Positions 23,816 through 33,940 of a stretch of DNA of 64,000 nucleotides are shown one piece after another (within the stretch, counting starts at the first letter, position 1; each line of letters opens with the position of its first letter). Origin of the DNA: Castanea sativa (taxonomy: Eukaryota; Streptophyta; Magnoliopsida; Fagales; Fagaceae); the NCBI RefSeq assembly GCF_040712315.1, contig NC_134015.1, positions 57,675,964 through 57,739,963 on the forward strand, given 5' to 3'. The notes beneath the pieces are model-generated. The model saw only the letters and a list, made by a program, of their open reading frames with translations. It made no database searches and was not told where the DNA came from. Position numbers and translations under genes: made by a program.

Positions 23816-25221
23816 AGATAAGTTGAATTTAGTAATTATATATATGTAAGATAAGTTGAATTTAGTAATTGTTTACTATCGTAATTGTTAATATTAACAC
23901 CTTGGTTAATATCTATATATTTTGGAACTTGACCTAAGTTCTCTTTTCTCTATGCTTTTCTAAGTTTTTTATACTTGCTATATTTTCTACACTCCTTTTT
24001 TGTCTTCCATGGTCATTTTCTCCTCCTTTTATACTGGTTTTAGAGGACCTAAAATTACTATTCTCTCCTTCTACTTTGGTCTTGTCGTTTGCCCTTAGAT
24101 TTGAGGCTCTGGATGTTTTCTTTCATTTTCTTATTCTTATTTCGTTTTCCTAGGAACTTGTTTCTAAAAGTATCTTAATTGATTTTCCTAGGTGGTTCTA
24201 GTATTAGTCGAGGTTAATGAGAATGGGTCCTTTCTCTAGGCTGGGAGAAGGACACTTCAAAGGTTCTCTTGGATTGATAAAGACTTTACGCACTGAGTCT
24301 TCTTCTTGAAAGTTGTATAGATGCTTCTTTAGGTGAACTCCTAAATTTGTTAGGCATCTTTCTTCTTCCATTATTCCTTTTGGTCAAGGTTTCTTGAATC
24401 CTTTTCTCATGGATTAGTTGGTTTTCAGTTTCAGTCTTCAAGGTTTCGTGATATCATTCGTCCTTTTTTGGCTTTTCTACAAAGGGAACTCGGTCCTTTG
24501 TGGTTGTTTCCTTGGTGAAGCTATTAGGCTTGCTTTATGGGTCTCATTTGAGGATTTGTTTTTCTTTGCACCTTTTTTTTGGGCTTATTCAAGGTCTTTT
24601 CTTTGTTCTTTTTTCATTATTGGGCTTTTGCCCATTCTTCTTGGTTCTTCAGCCACTTCTACAAGAGTGTTCTCATAGAATCATGGGTCCTTTATGTTCA
24701 CATGAGGTCCATGATTTGGTTCCTTAGACTGGGCTTTTTCTCTTGTGATTTTTTAGGTATCAACAATTTTTTTTATTTTTGGTCACACAATTACTATTCA
24801 CATGATTATAGAATTGAAAGTTTTTCAAAATCATTAAGTAGACAAGTCAGAATAGACCTAGCTTTTGATTACTCTATAACAATAGGGGGTAAATGAAAAA
24901 AGAATATCAAAAAGTTATCGTATGATTTACAAAATGCCTCATTGACTTTTGGATATAGGAAAAAAAAACCTAAGAACTTAAGTAAAGAAAAAATTTAGAA
25001 GGAAAAAAACAATAGGAAAAAAAAAAACCTAAGAACTTAAGTAAAGAAAAACGTTTAAAAAGAAAAAGAAAAACATTCAAGATAACTTAAGAAAAAAAAT
25101 TTAAGAGAACATAATTATAGAAAAACATTTAAAAAGAAAAAAAAAAAACTAAGAACTTAAGACATTTAAAAAGAAAAAGAAAAAGAAAAAACATTTAAAA
25201 AGAAAGAGTAAAACAGTTAGG

Positions 25222-25245
25222 CGCTAGAAGGAGGGCTTGAACCTC

Positions 25246-25278
<33 letters not shown>

Positions 25279-25295
25279 AACTGAGCTATTCCAGC
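25222..25295 (-). tRNA. tRNA-Asn (anticodon GTT)
   Basis: It is 74 nt with no intron and no encoded CCA. The acceptor stem GCTGGAA pairs with TTCTAGC (one G-T pair), discriminator G. The D arm (A box) is tagctcagttggttagag, the anticodon stem TGTGG/CCACA encloses CTGTTAA with anticodon GTT, and the T arm is GGAGG-TTCAAGC-CCTCC (B box). A TTTT run follows within ~12 bases, serving as Pol III terminator. All stems pair, so the gene is probably functional. It sits at the right end of duplication copy B; the copy A partner has decayed. Confidence 0.93.
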
Positions 25296-25350
25296 TGTTG
25301 TTAACATGGTTTACAAAATAATTATAAATTTTCAAAACCTCTCAAGTCCT

Positions 25351-25915
25351 AACTCTGTTTCCTTCCGTTGAAGTCCGACCACTATGTTTTGGTTTGGATC
25401 GGTTAGCAATAAGTCTACTTCGGTTGTTCATTTTTAAATGGACAAACTATGTTATAATATTTTTATAAAATATTAGTGTGGATAATCTCTTATTAGTTAT
25501 CATCTTCACTTATCATTAATATCATTTTTTTTATTTATCAATAATCATTCGCTACATCAGCAGTTTATGAAATTTTTTGTAAAATAGTTTATATTTCTAG
25601 TATTATTCTTTTCAATAATCTAGTTGATTTTAATTAACTCAACTAGTAAAATCTTTAATAATTAAATAAAAAATTTAAAATTCAAGTCCTACCAATACTA
25701 AAAAATCAATTGGCGTTTGACCCCGATAAAAAGTTATCGTATGAGACGACAAGATGAAACTTTCTTAAAAATAAAAAAAAAAATTTAAGAGACATTGGGT
25801 TGAATAAACGGATGAGATTTGAGCTATTGAACCCACGAATTAGAACAAGACGACAACCACAGCAGAACTAGAATATGGGAAAATTGGAAGAAATCAGTGA
25901 AGAACAATAGAGAGA
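25351..25915. other. PPR gene upstream region
   Basis: This is the spacer between the tRNA and the PPR start codon. 25782-25915 is duplicated at 22084-22829. A region around 25440-25600 resembles the dispersed non-coding repeats seen elsewhere in the window. No clear TATA box was assigned. Confidence 0.45.
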
Positions 25916-27889
25916 ATGTGGAGAAAAGCAAAAACACTCTCCTTTCTCTCCCACAGACCATTCTCTTCCTCCACACCTGAAACCCCAAACCCAACTCTCT
26001 ATTCCTTTCTCCAACCCTCCATTTTTTCTCTCAACAAAACAACAACCCCACTTCCCAAAACACCTTCACAAGACACAAAGCCACAACCTTTGACCCAAAA
26101 CCACATAGCCACTTTAGAAACCAATCTCCACCAAGCCCTTATCACAAACAACACTGATGAGGCCTGGAAGTCCTTCAAGACTCTCACTGCAAACTCTGTT
26201 TTCCCAAGTAAGTCTCTCACAAACTCTCTCATCACCCACTTGTCCTCGCTCAGTGACATTCACAGCCTCAAGAGGGCTTTTGCTTCTGTAATTTACATCA
26301 TTGAGAAAAACCCAGATGAGTTAAAGTTTGAAACTTTGGTGAGAGTTTTGGATTCTATGAAAATTGCCAACACTGCTGCACCTGCTTTTGCTTTGATTAG
26401 ATGTATGTTTAAGAATAGGTATTTTGTGCCATTTGGGTTGTGGGGCAATGTGGTAGTTGAAATCACTAGGAAAAATAAAAACTTTGCTGCCTTTTTGCGG
26501 GTTTTCGACGAGTGTTGTAGGATTGCTAGGGATGAGAAGCTGGATTTTATGAAACCCGACTTGCCGGCTTGTAATGCGGCATTGGAGGGGTGTTGTTGTG
26601 AGCTTGAATCCGTGAGTGATGCAGAGAATGTGGTTGAAACTATGTCGGTTTTGGGAATTAGGCCCGATGAATCGAGTTTTGGCTTTCTTGCATATTTGTA
26701 TGCACTTAAGGGGCTTGAGGAAAAGATAATTGAGTTGGAAAATTTGATGGGCGGGTTTGGTTTTTCGAATAAAAGTGTCTTTTTTAGCAATTTGATTAGT
26801 GGGTATGTTAAGTTGGGCAATTTAGAATTTGTTTCGAAAACTATTCTGCGTAGCTTGAAGGTAGAGGGAGAAAGTACAATTTTTGGTGAAGAAACTTATT
26901 GTGAAGTGGTTAAGGGATTTCTAAACAATGGAGGTATTAAGGGTTTAGCAACTTTGATCATTGAAGCTCAAAAGTTAGAGGCTTCAGATGTTGTGGTTGA
27001 TAGCTCTGTTGGGTATGGTATTGTTAATGCCTGTGTTAAACTTGGATTATCCGATAAGGCACACAGTATTCTTGAGGAAATGGATGTTCAGGGAGGTTCC
27101 GTGGGGCTTGGGGTCTATGTGCCAATCTTGAAGGCTTACTGCAAAGAGCATCGAACAGCTGAAGCTACTCAATTGGTCATGGAAATTAGTAATTTGGGTC
27201 TTCAGTTGGATGTAGAAATCTATGATGCTCTGATAGAAGCATCCATGTCAAGCCAAGATTTTCCATCAGCTTTTTCTTTGTTTAGGGACATGAGGGAAGC
27301 AAGAATACCTGAACTTAAGGGGAGTTACTTAACTATAATGACTGGCTTAATGGAGAATCATCGGCCTGAGCTGATGGCAGCCTTCTTAGATGAGGTTGTT
27401 GAGGATCCTCGAATTGAAGTGGGAACCCATGACTGGAATTCAATTATTCATGCATTTTGTAAATCTGGGCGGCTAGAAGATGCTAGGAGGACTTTGAGAA
27501 GGATGATATTCCTCCAGTTTGAACCAAATGACCAGACATATTTGTCCCTAATTAATGGGTATGTGACTGTGGAGAAATATTTCAGCGTTTTAATGCTTTG
27601 GAATGAGGTTAAACGAAAAGTCTCCAGCGATGGACAGAAGGGGGTCAAATTTGATCACACCCTGGTGGATGCATTCCTTTATGCTCTGGTTAAGGGAGGT
27701 TTCTTTGATGCAGTGATGCAAGTTGTGGAGAAGACTCAGGAGATGAAGATCTTTGTAGATAAGTGGAGGTACAAGCAAGCATTTATGGAGACCCATAAAA
27801 AACTCAAAGTGGCAAAATTGAGAAAGAGGAACTTTAGAAAAATGGAATCACTTATTGCTTTCAAGAATTGGGCCGGTCTAAATGCATGA
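25916..27889 (+). CDS. Pentatricopeptide repeat protein (P-type), mitochondrial
   Basis: Intronless, 657 aa, as is usual for plant PPR genes. The N-terminus (MWRKAKTLSFLSHRPFSSST) is basic and Ser-rich with no acidic residue, like a mitochondrial presequence. After a Pro/Thr-rich linker (to ~residue 75), helical-repeat motifs run from about residue 80 to 620. Recognisable PPR cores include TWNSII-like HDWNSIIHAFCKSGRLEDA, VGYGIVNACVKLGLSDKA and VYVPILKAYCKEHRTAEA. No DYW or E domain follows, so it belongs to the P class, whose members bind organellar RNA for stability, splicing or translation. Size and sequence recall Arabidopsis At1g69290, from memory only. The target RNA cannot be deduced. 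A truncated copy of its 5' end lies at 22.1-22.9 kb. Confidence 0.93.
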   Translation: MWRKAKTLSFLSHRPFSSSTPETPNPTLYSFLQPSIFSLNKTTTPLPKTPSQDTKPQPLTQNHIATLETNLHQALITNNTDEAWKSFKTLTANSVFPSKSLTNSLITHLSSLSDIHSLKRAFASVIYIIEKNPDELKFETLVRVLDSMKIANTAAPAFALIRCMFKNRYFVPFGLWGNVVVEITRKNKNFAAFLRVFDECCRIARDEKLDFMKPDLPACNAALEGCCCELESVSDAENVVETMSVLGIRPDESSFGFLAYLYALKGLEEKIIELENLMGGFGFSNKSVFFSNLISGYVKLGNLEFVSKTILRSLKVEGESTIFGEETYCEVVKGFLNNGGIKGLATLIIEAQKLEASDVVVDSSVGYGIVNACVKLGLSDKAHSILEEMDVQGGSVGLGVYVPILKAYCKEHRTAEATQLVMEISNLGLQLDVEIYDALIEASMSSQDFPSAFSLFRDMREARIPELKGSYLTIMTGLMENHRPELMAAFLDEVVEDPRIEVGTHDWNSIIHAFCKSGRLEDARRTLRRMIFLQFEPNDQTYLSLINGYVTVEKYFSVLMLWNEVKRKVSSDGQKGVKFDHTLVDAFLYALVKGGFFDAVMQVVEKTQEMKIFVDKWRYKQAFMETHKKLKVAKLRKRNFRKMESLIAFKNWAGLNA

Positions 27890-29355
27890 ACTTCAACAGT
27901 TCCCAGCATCCAGGTTCTCCATTTGAGCTTCTGTTGACATCTCTGGCTGATTAACAACCACCTTTATTGGAATTTTTAGGCAAAGGTACTTGCTAATTGG
28001 CTCACTCTTTTTAAAACTGGGCTCATTTGGATGCATGTACATCAAAAGTAGCTTTATTTCCCATTTGTTTGGGCTCAAAATCACAGTTTAAAGCATGGTA
28101 AATAGTGTGTGAGAATCCAGCGAGGATGTTGAAATATATGGTCTATAAGAGCATTCCCAAAAGTTGGGCTGGTTTGAAGCAGGAACTGCAGAAGCACCTG
28201 ATACTTGATGTTGTTGAGCAAGGCAATTGCTCACGATGCAGAGAAGCATTTGCTTGGCATTTTCAAATGTAACTGAACGAGAACTTAAGGAAAATGAAAG
28301 ACCTTATTGCTTTTCTAAGTTCACCAAGGCTTCTGCTCGTGATACAAAGCTCAGAGGCTGCCCCACCCACACTGGAGGGAAGTTTTGAAATTGTATCAGT
28401 TACTAGTGTTGAATTTCATAATTTCATAATAAGTTCAATAATGTTGCTGAGGCAGTTTAACCAGGTTTTTTATGTGGATTAGAATTAATTTAATAACTCT
28501 TTTTGGCAGAATGTGTGGAAATTTATGTGTTAATGGAGGGAATCAGTTAAAAGAGTGTACTTAATAATGGGGCTTCTCTCAAGCTGCTCAGCTTCACTGG
28601 GAATGCAGGGCAACTCTAAAATCTTCTTCTTCTTTTTTTGGCCGAAAGCTGCAATAGGAAAACTTGCTGTTTGATATTTTATTTCTCCAAATTGGAATGT
28701 AGTCTGGAACTTTAAGTGATTTTTTCCCCCACACTAGCATAAATTAAAACCCTTGTATTGTAATTGTAAGCAGTTGAATGGGCAGTATAGTTTTCATTCT
28801 TGTTTTGATTATTGAACTGAGATCAAAGAAAGGCTTATTTAACCTGTAATAGTTATGTTGTAAGTTTACTATGCACCTGGATGTGTTGGCACTTAAATTG
28901 TTAAAATAAGTAAGTGATGTTCTTCTGTTCTTTGGGTGCTCCTAAAAGTAAACCCTTTCTCCATTTCTAAAGCTCTTTTTCAGTTTTTGTGTGCAAGTGG
29001 GCTTAAAGGCTATCCACAATCTGCGCTTGGACACCACTAGGTACAAAGGTGTAAATGTGAATGTGTTTGTATCACCCTTGAGCCCACCGTTTTTGGCTGA
29101 ATTTTATCTTTAGTCCTTACTGTTGATGTAAATGCATGTTGCTTAGCTAGAACCCATAACAGATGGGCACATCTTTTTAGGAAGAAAAAAAGGAAAAAGG
29201 ACAACGTTGAAAATGATCACCTCCACCGAAAAAGAACAGTCTGCCAGCCCCTCCCTTGTCTCTTAAAAAATGAAACACACAAGTGAACCACTTCTTTTAC
29301 TTTGCTTCATATTTCATGTTTATGAACCTCCAAACTGTTACCAAAACCTTCACCA
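27890..29355. other. PPR 3' region and spacer to the WAK-type gene
   Basis: It should include the PPR 3' UTR. At 28157 and 28275 the frames read KSWAGLK and NLRKMKDLIAF, similar to the PPR C-terminal NWAGLN and NFRKMESLIAF, perhaps an old partial duplication. No independent gene is recognised. Confidence 0.4.
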
Positions 29356-30472
29356 ATGTCACTCACCCCTACTGCATGGCTCTTCATCAACATCCTGCTC
29401 TTGCTCCCCTTAGTTCACACTGTCTTAGCCACAGCACACAACACCCCAATAAATGGTACATGTGATGACACATGTGGCAACATCCCCATAAAGTACCCCT
29501 TCGGCACTGGATTTGGATGTGGCCATCCTGTCTTTGCCAGATACATAAAATGCAGTTCCGGGACACTACAATTCTCTACTGGCACCGGCATTTACACTAT
29601 CTCCTCAATCGACTACCCGAGCAACACCATAGTTGTCACAGATCCCCTCATGTCAACCTGTTCTTCAATGCAAAACTCAGGAAGCTTCATCTTAGATAGG
29701 ACGAGCCCCTTCATTATAACATCTGATGATATTTTCGTTCTGCTCGGGTGCTCAACAACGTCTCCTGTGTTTGATGCTGATGAAGAACTATGTGATACCG
29801 GATCAGGCTCTCGGATTTGTAGAGGGCTGTATTCTTGCAAGGGAGTGACAGGCATTGGTTTGCCACAAAATGCACCTGTTTCTACATGTTGTGTCTATGA
29901 CTCACCACTTAGCCTTGGCTCAGGTTATGCATTGGACCTTCCTAAGCTCCAATGCTCATCATATACATCAATCTACGGGTTTGGGGATGATGAGGGGGAT
30001 CCAATGAAATGGAAATTCGGAATCTCTTTGCAGTATAATGATTCATATGACACTGAGACGTGCAAGGACTGTGAAGCAAGTGGTGGCTTGTGCGGTTTTG
30101 CTGGTTTGGACCAGTCATTTGCTTGTGTTTGTAAGAATGGGGCAAACAGCAGCAACAACTGCCTTGGACGAGGTTAGTTCATAACCATGCTTATTTTGTT
30201 ATTGACAGTTTTCTTTCAAATCAGGGATCTCCTCCAACTTATTATGTGTTTAAAACACAAGTAGATGATTATTTGAATTTCTACATAATAGATTGGAAAA
30301 AATTATGTCTGTTGGTTACGACATGGACTTTAGCCAAGTTATGTGAGATTTTTCTTTGTGACTTTATATGTTTGCATATGAAATTTGATATGGTTTGATA
30401 TGATTAGGGTATGCTTGGAGCGGGACATGGGGACTAAAAATTCAATTGAAGATGATTCTTGGAGGTACATAA
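29356..30472 (+). CDS. Secreted WAK-type galacturonan-binding protein, no kinase
   Basis: Two exons: 29356-30172 and 30408-30472. The donor is GAG|GTTAGT and the acceptor TTAG|GGTATG, giving 293 aa. Without splicing, the frame would stop 2 codons after the donor. Residues 1-~26 form a hydrophobic signal peptide (LFINILLLLPLVHTVLATA). The GUB_WAK_bind-like region follows from ~35 (CGNIPIKYPFGTGFGCGHP). The C-terminal WAK-associated Cys region is at ~245-262 (ETCKDCEASGGLCGF). The protein then ends with YAWSGTWGLK and a short tail, with no transmembrane helix or kinase. The family binds pectin in the cell wall; WAK receptors use the same module as ectodomain. It resembles the stand-alone Arabidopsis members (At1g11915/At3g17350 type, from memory). 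The start chosen begins the signal peptide. A second ATG at 29283 is in another frame. Confidence 0.88.
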
Positions 30473-33400
30473 ATTGCAGTGCCTTTATCTTTTTTCTACT
30501 TTATGTTTCACTACCTTTCCCACCAAAAGTCTTCTTTGCTGAAGAATTTTTAGGCAGGGTAATGCTTTGCCTTTTTCTTTTTAATAATCCAACTATATTC
30601 AGAATGGCCAAGAGCCGTGCAGTTCAACTAGCACCTCTTGGTATTTTCAACAGAGATATCTAGGGTTCAAATCTCCTATCCCCCAACTATTGGATTATCA
30701 AAAAAAGTAATATTGTAATTGGAATGCTCACTTTTGTCTTTTTAATGTTTTGAAACCAAAATCTCAACATTAATTCAAAACTACCCCTAAGTTCTAGGGT
30801 TTAAATTTTTAAAATGTAATTTCCCCCAAGAAAAAATGAACTTGTATATACATCCAGGTGATATGATAAGAAATTAATATGCACATGATGCTTTCTCCTT
30901 ATACTTTTTTTTTTTGCTAGGAATCTGGCTCTCTTGGATGTTGCTATTTTTGTAGGATGCCTCAAAACTCTTGGCGATACAAACTACCAATGAAGGGCTT
31001 ATTTGGAACACTTCTCTCACACTCTTGGTGAAAGTGGAGACATTGTCATTCCTATAGGGTTCATTTATAATTCTCAAAAGTTGTTCTCAAAGATCTCAAT
31101 TTTGAGTCTAGGAGTTTTGCAGACTTAATGGTTTTCTAAATCAGATTAGAGGATTGAGACAGATAATATGGTTTGGGTGGCTGCTGTAACTATTTGATTT
31201 CAACTTTAGATGCCTTCTATTTGTTTATTCTATATTTGTCATGACTCTTTTATTGGGTATTGCTAATGGTGACATATATGCTCCTTTAGTTTGCAAATAT
31301 GAGCTATTTAACCTCACATTTATAATAGTATTATATTCTCTACAATTTAGCAGATCAAAAATATTCTCTACAATGTTATATTTTCTGAAATACATGAATG
31401 TTGATCAAAATGAATCCCGCCAAGTAAGTCCGATGCATGCATATAGGAACCACTTTCGTTTGATACAATATAATTGGATGTTAACCCTTAAAATTATTAT
31501 TAAATGTAATTATGAGTTGTAATATATTGTGACTGATCCATAAGTTAAGGTTTTGTAAGTATAAGGATCATATGTTTCAAGTAAAATTGAGAAAGTTCAT
31601 TTTACGGGTAAGATCTTATTTCTTGTATCTAAAAGTGTATATGATATTATGTCATCTAAAGTTTTAGATAATGTGACATTAGATAGTAGATACACCAATT
31701 TGAAATATTTAATCCCAAAAATGAAATGGGTCTTGTAAAGGAGTGGTATGAGGGCAGAATTTAAGCAATAATAAATGTTTAATTATGGGCTAAATATGCC
31801 TATTTTTTGAAGGGGAAAAAAAACTTATCAATTATTCATTAGTTTATAAGCATAGATTTACCATGGTTGTGTCTTTTTCTTAATATGTGTTTGAAGTTTG
31901 ATTTTATTTTCTAAAACATATATACAAAATATAATTTAATGAGAATTAAATACAACTTAACTCATGTCCTTAGAGCACACTTCAGTAAGTACAAAATATT
32001 ATTTAACTGAGTATTATATATAAAATACTGTATGTTCCCAATCAAATTAAGATACATGAATGCTTGACCAATACAAGTATACAGCACAAACAATTCTATA
32101 TATTTTTTTATAAAATAATTAAATTCAATATAACTATGTATTTCAATTTAACTAGAGAATCTAAAATACAACATCTATATATCTACACCTAAATTTTACC
32201 CGTTAATAAAACTCTTGATTTATTAATTATGCACAATTCATGCACATAAGTTCGAGATGGTGGGACAGAGGGATTGCTTTCAATTGAGATTAGCAAGGAT
32301 GCATTTGGAAAGAACCCTATGCCTCTTGCTCATTGCTTACTAGTGCCCTCGTGAGGTTAAAATAACAATTATGACTTACCCGATTTTCTTACTTGCAAGT
32401 CTGAACTTAATGAGTAAAATCATACTACAGTAACATCCAACTAGAGAAGTTACTCTAATTGTCCCCTTCTTACACTTGTTCGAGATGGCTGTGCGTGTCT
32501 TTTTCTTCATATTTGTTTAACTATACTTTTTCTTTAAAGAAAATCATTTATACATATACACCCAAAAATTAAAATAAACACTCAATTATTAAAATCTGAT
32601 GTGTCTGTATGACATCGCACCACAGTCGAATCTTCCTTCAAAGATTCTAAGGTTCTTTTACAATATGTCAAAAATCGTGCCAATAATAATCATAATAATA
32701 CAATATTATATACAACTTTGTTTTTTCGAAAAAAGTATTGCAACTGTCTCTCCCTCGCCATTTTTTTTTATAAGCAATGTCATTTTAAAAATCATGTGGC
32801 AGAGTAATACTATTTTAAATTTAATTTAAAAAATAGTTCTTTTTTTTTTTTAAAGGACAGGATTGGGTCAATACATTGCTTAAAAGATGACAAATTTAAG
32901 TGTACTTTTCTTTAATATTTAAATATGAATTATTTAGCTTAGTATATTATAATTTTTTTTTGTTTGAAAACCGTCTGTCCTGTTATTAGAGATGCAATAC
33001 TAATTAATTTTTTGTAATTAGGTTTTATGAACATTTCTTTTACTATTACTAATAGCTAATTCACTTAAAATTGTAATATTTCAAGAAAAAAAAAAAGATA
33101 ACTTTTGAAGTGTAGAACAATAGACTTTATTTTATTAAAAACATTATTGCAACTATACTTAATAAGTAAAAAAGAAAAACAAGGAAAAAAAAATGGAAAC
33201 TGAGTTATTTAACAAAAATGGACCACCAAAATGTTTTGTTCAGCATGCAGTACAGTTCTTACTTCTTATTACTTTGGCCAACACATTTATCCACATTCCA
33301 ATTCACGTACTTGTTCTGAGAGTGAGGGTTCTACCATAGCATCTTCTACAGGTGATCACTTCTTTCTCTCTATTTCCTTTTCTGTACAACTTACTTCAGT

Positions 33401-33940
33401 TTCTTTAATTACCCAGTTAGCCCTCTTTTGCTTTTTCAAAAATCTTTTGTTGGGTGCTAGAATTGGATACCCAGTTGCTTGTTTTAGTTTTTTCTGTGAC
33501 CACTTTTTTAGAACAGCCAAATTATCAGTAAGTATAAGAAGAAAAGTAGACATTTTTTGTGTGTGTAAGGCTCTTTTGGAGTTGCAAGTGAGAGTGATGC
33601 TAAGGATAGTATGAAATTTACCTGATAAGTCTTATAAATTGATGGGACAACAATCATAAAAAATAAAAAGTAATTCAAATATTTATTTAAGCCAAACTAT
33701 GTACTGTTCAACCACAACATTGAATTGATGTAAAAAGAATGATCTTTTCAAATGACAATTAAATTTAATCATGTGATTCATTCGTCAATGCAATTACATG
33801 GTTAAATTTAATTGGAGAATCTACCTGAGTTTTATCCATTATTCATTATGTTGTTGAAATAGCTTTAGCATTTTCCTGCAAGTAATTTCTTGGGTTGGCA
33901 TAGAATTAATTTTATCAAATTTTGTTTTTTGTATCAGGTG
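30473..33940. other. Long intergenic region, SINE-like piece inside
   Basis: AT-rich. It holds a SINE-like unit at 30602-30710 and otherwise no recognisable gene. Near 33352 the sequence cttctacag|gtgatc could be a 5'-UTR exon donor for the phosphatase gene, pairing with the acceptor gtatcag at 33937; this is inference only. Confidence 0.4.
30602..30710 (+). repeat. tRNA-derived SINE-like unit
   Basis: It has A-box-like gccgtgcagttcaactagca, B-box-like gggttcaaatctcc about 40 bases on, and an A-rich end (tcaaaaaaag). Related fragments occur at 49338-49459, 51669-51716 and 53341-53395. Confidence 0.55.

Larger units (their letters stand above)
23475..25350. repeat. Segmental duplication, copy B
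   Basis: Collinear partner of 17233-19195. It differs by lacking the 260-bp MITE, by two expanded (TA)n tracts (23504-23542 and 23773-23811), and by a tandem repeat of tatgtaagataagttgaatt near 23810-23870. It ends just after an intact tRNA-Asn. Confidence 0.85.

Noticed and set aside
24418..24896. Overlapping frames of 75-105 aa
   Set aside because: Hydrophobic low-complexity translations of non-coding duplicated DNA; the partner copy A has no corresponding frame and there is no family similarity.
33231..33614. 127-aa frame upstream of the phosphatase
   Set aside because: No recognisable domain or codon pattern; more likely 5' leader or intron of the phosphatase gene.
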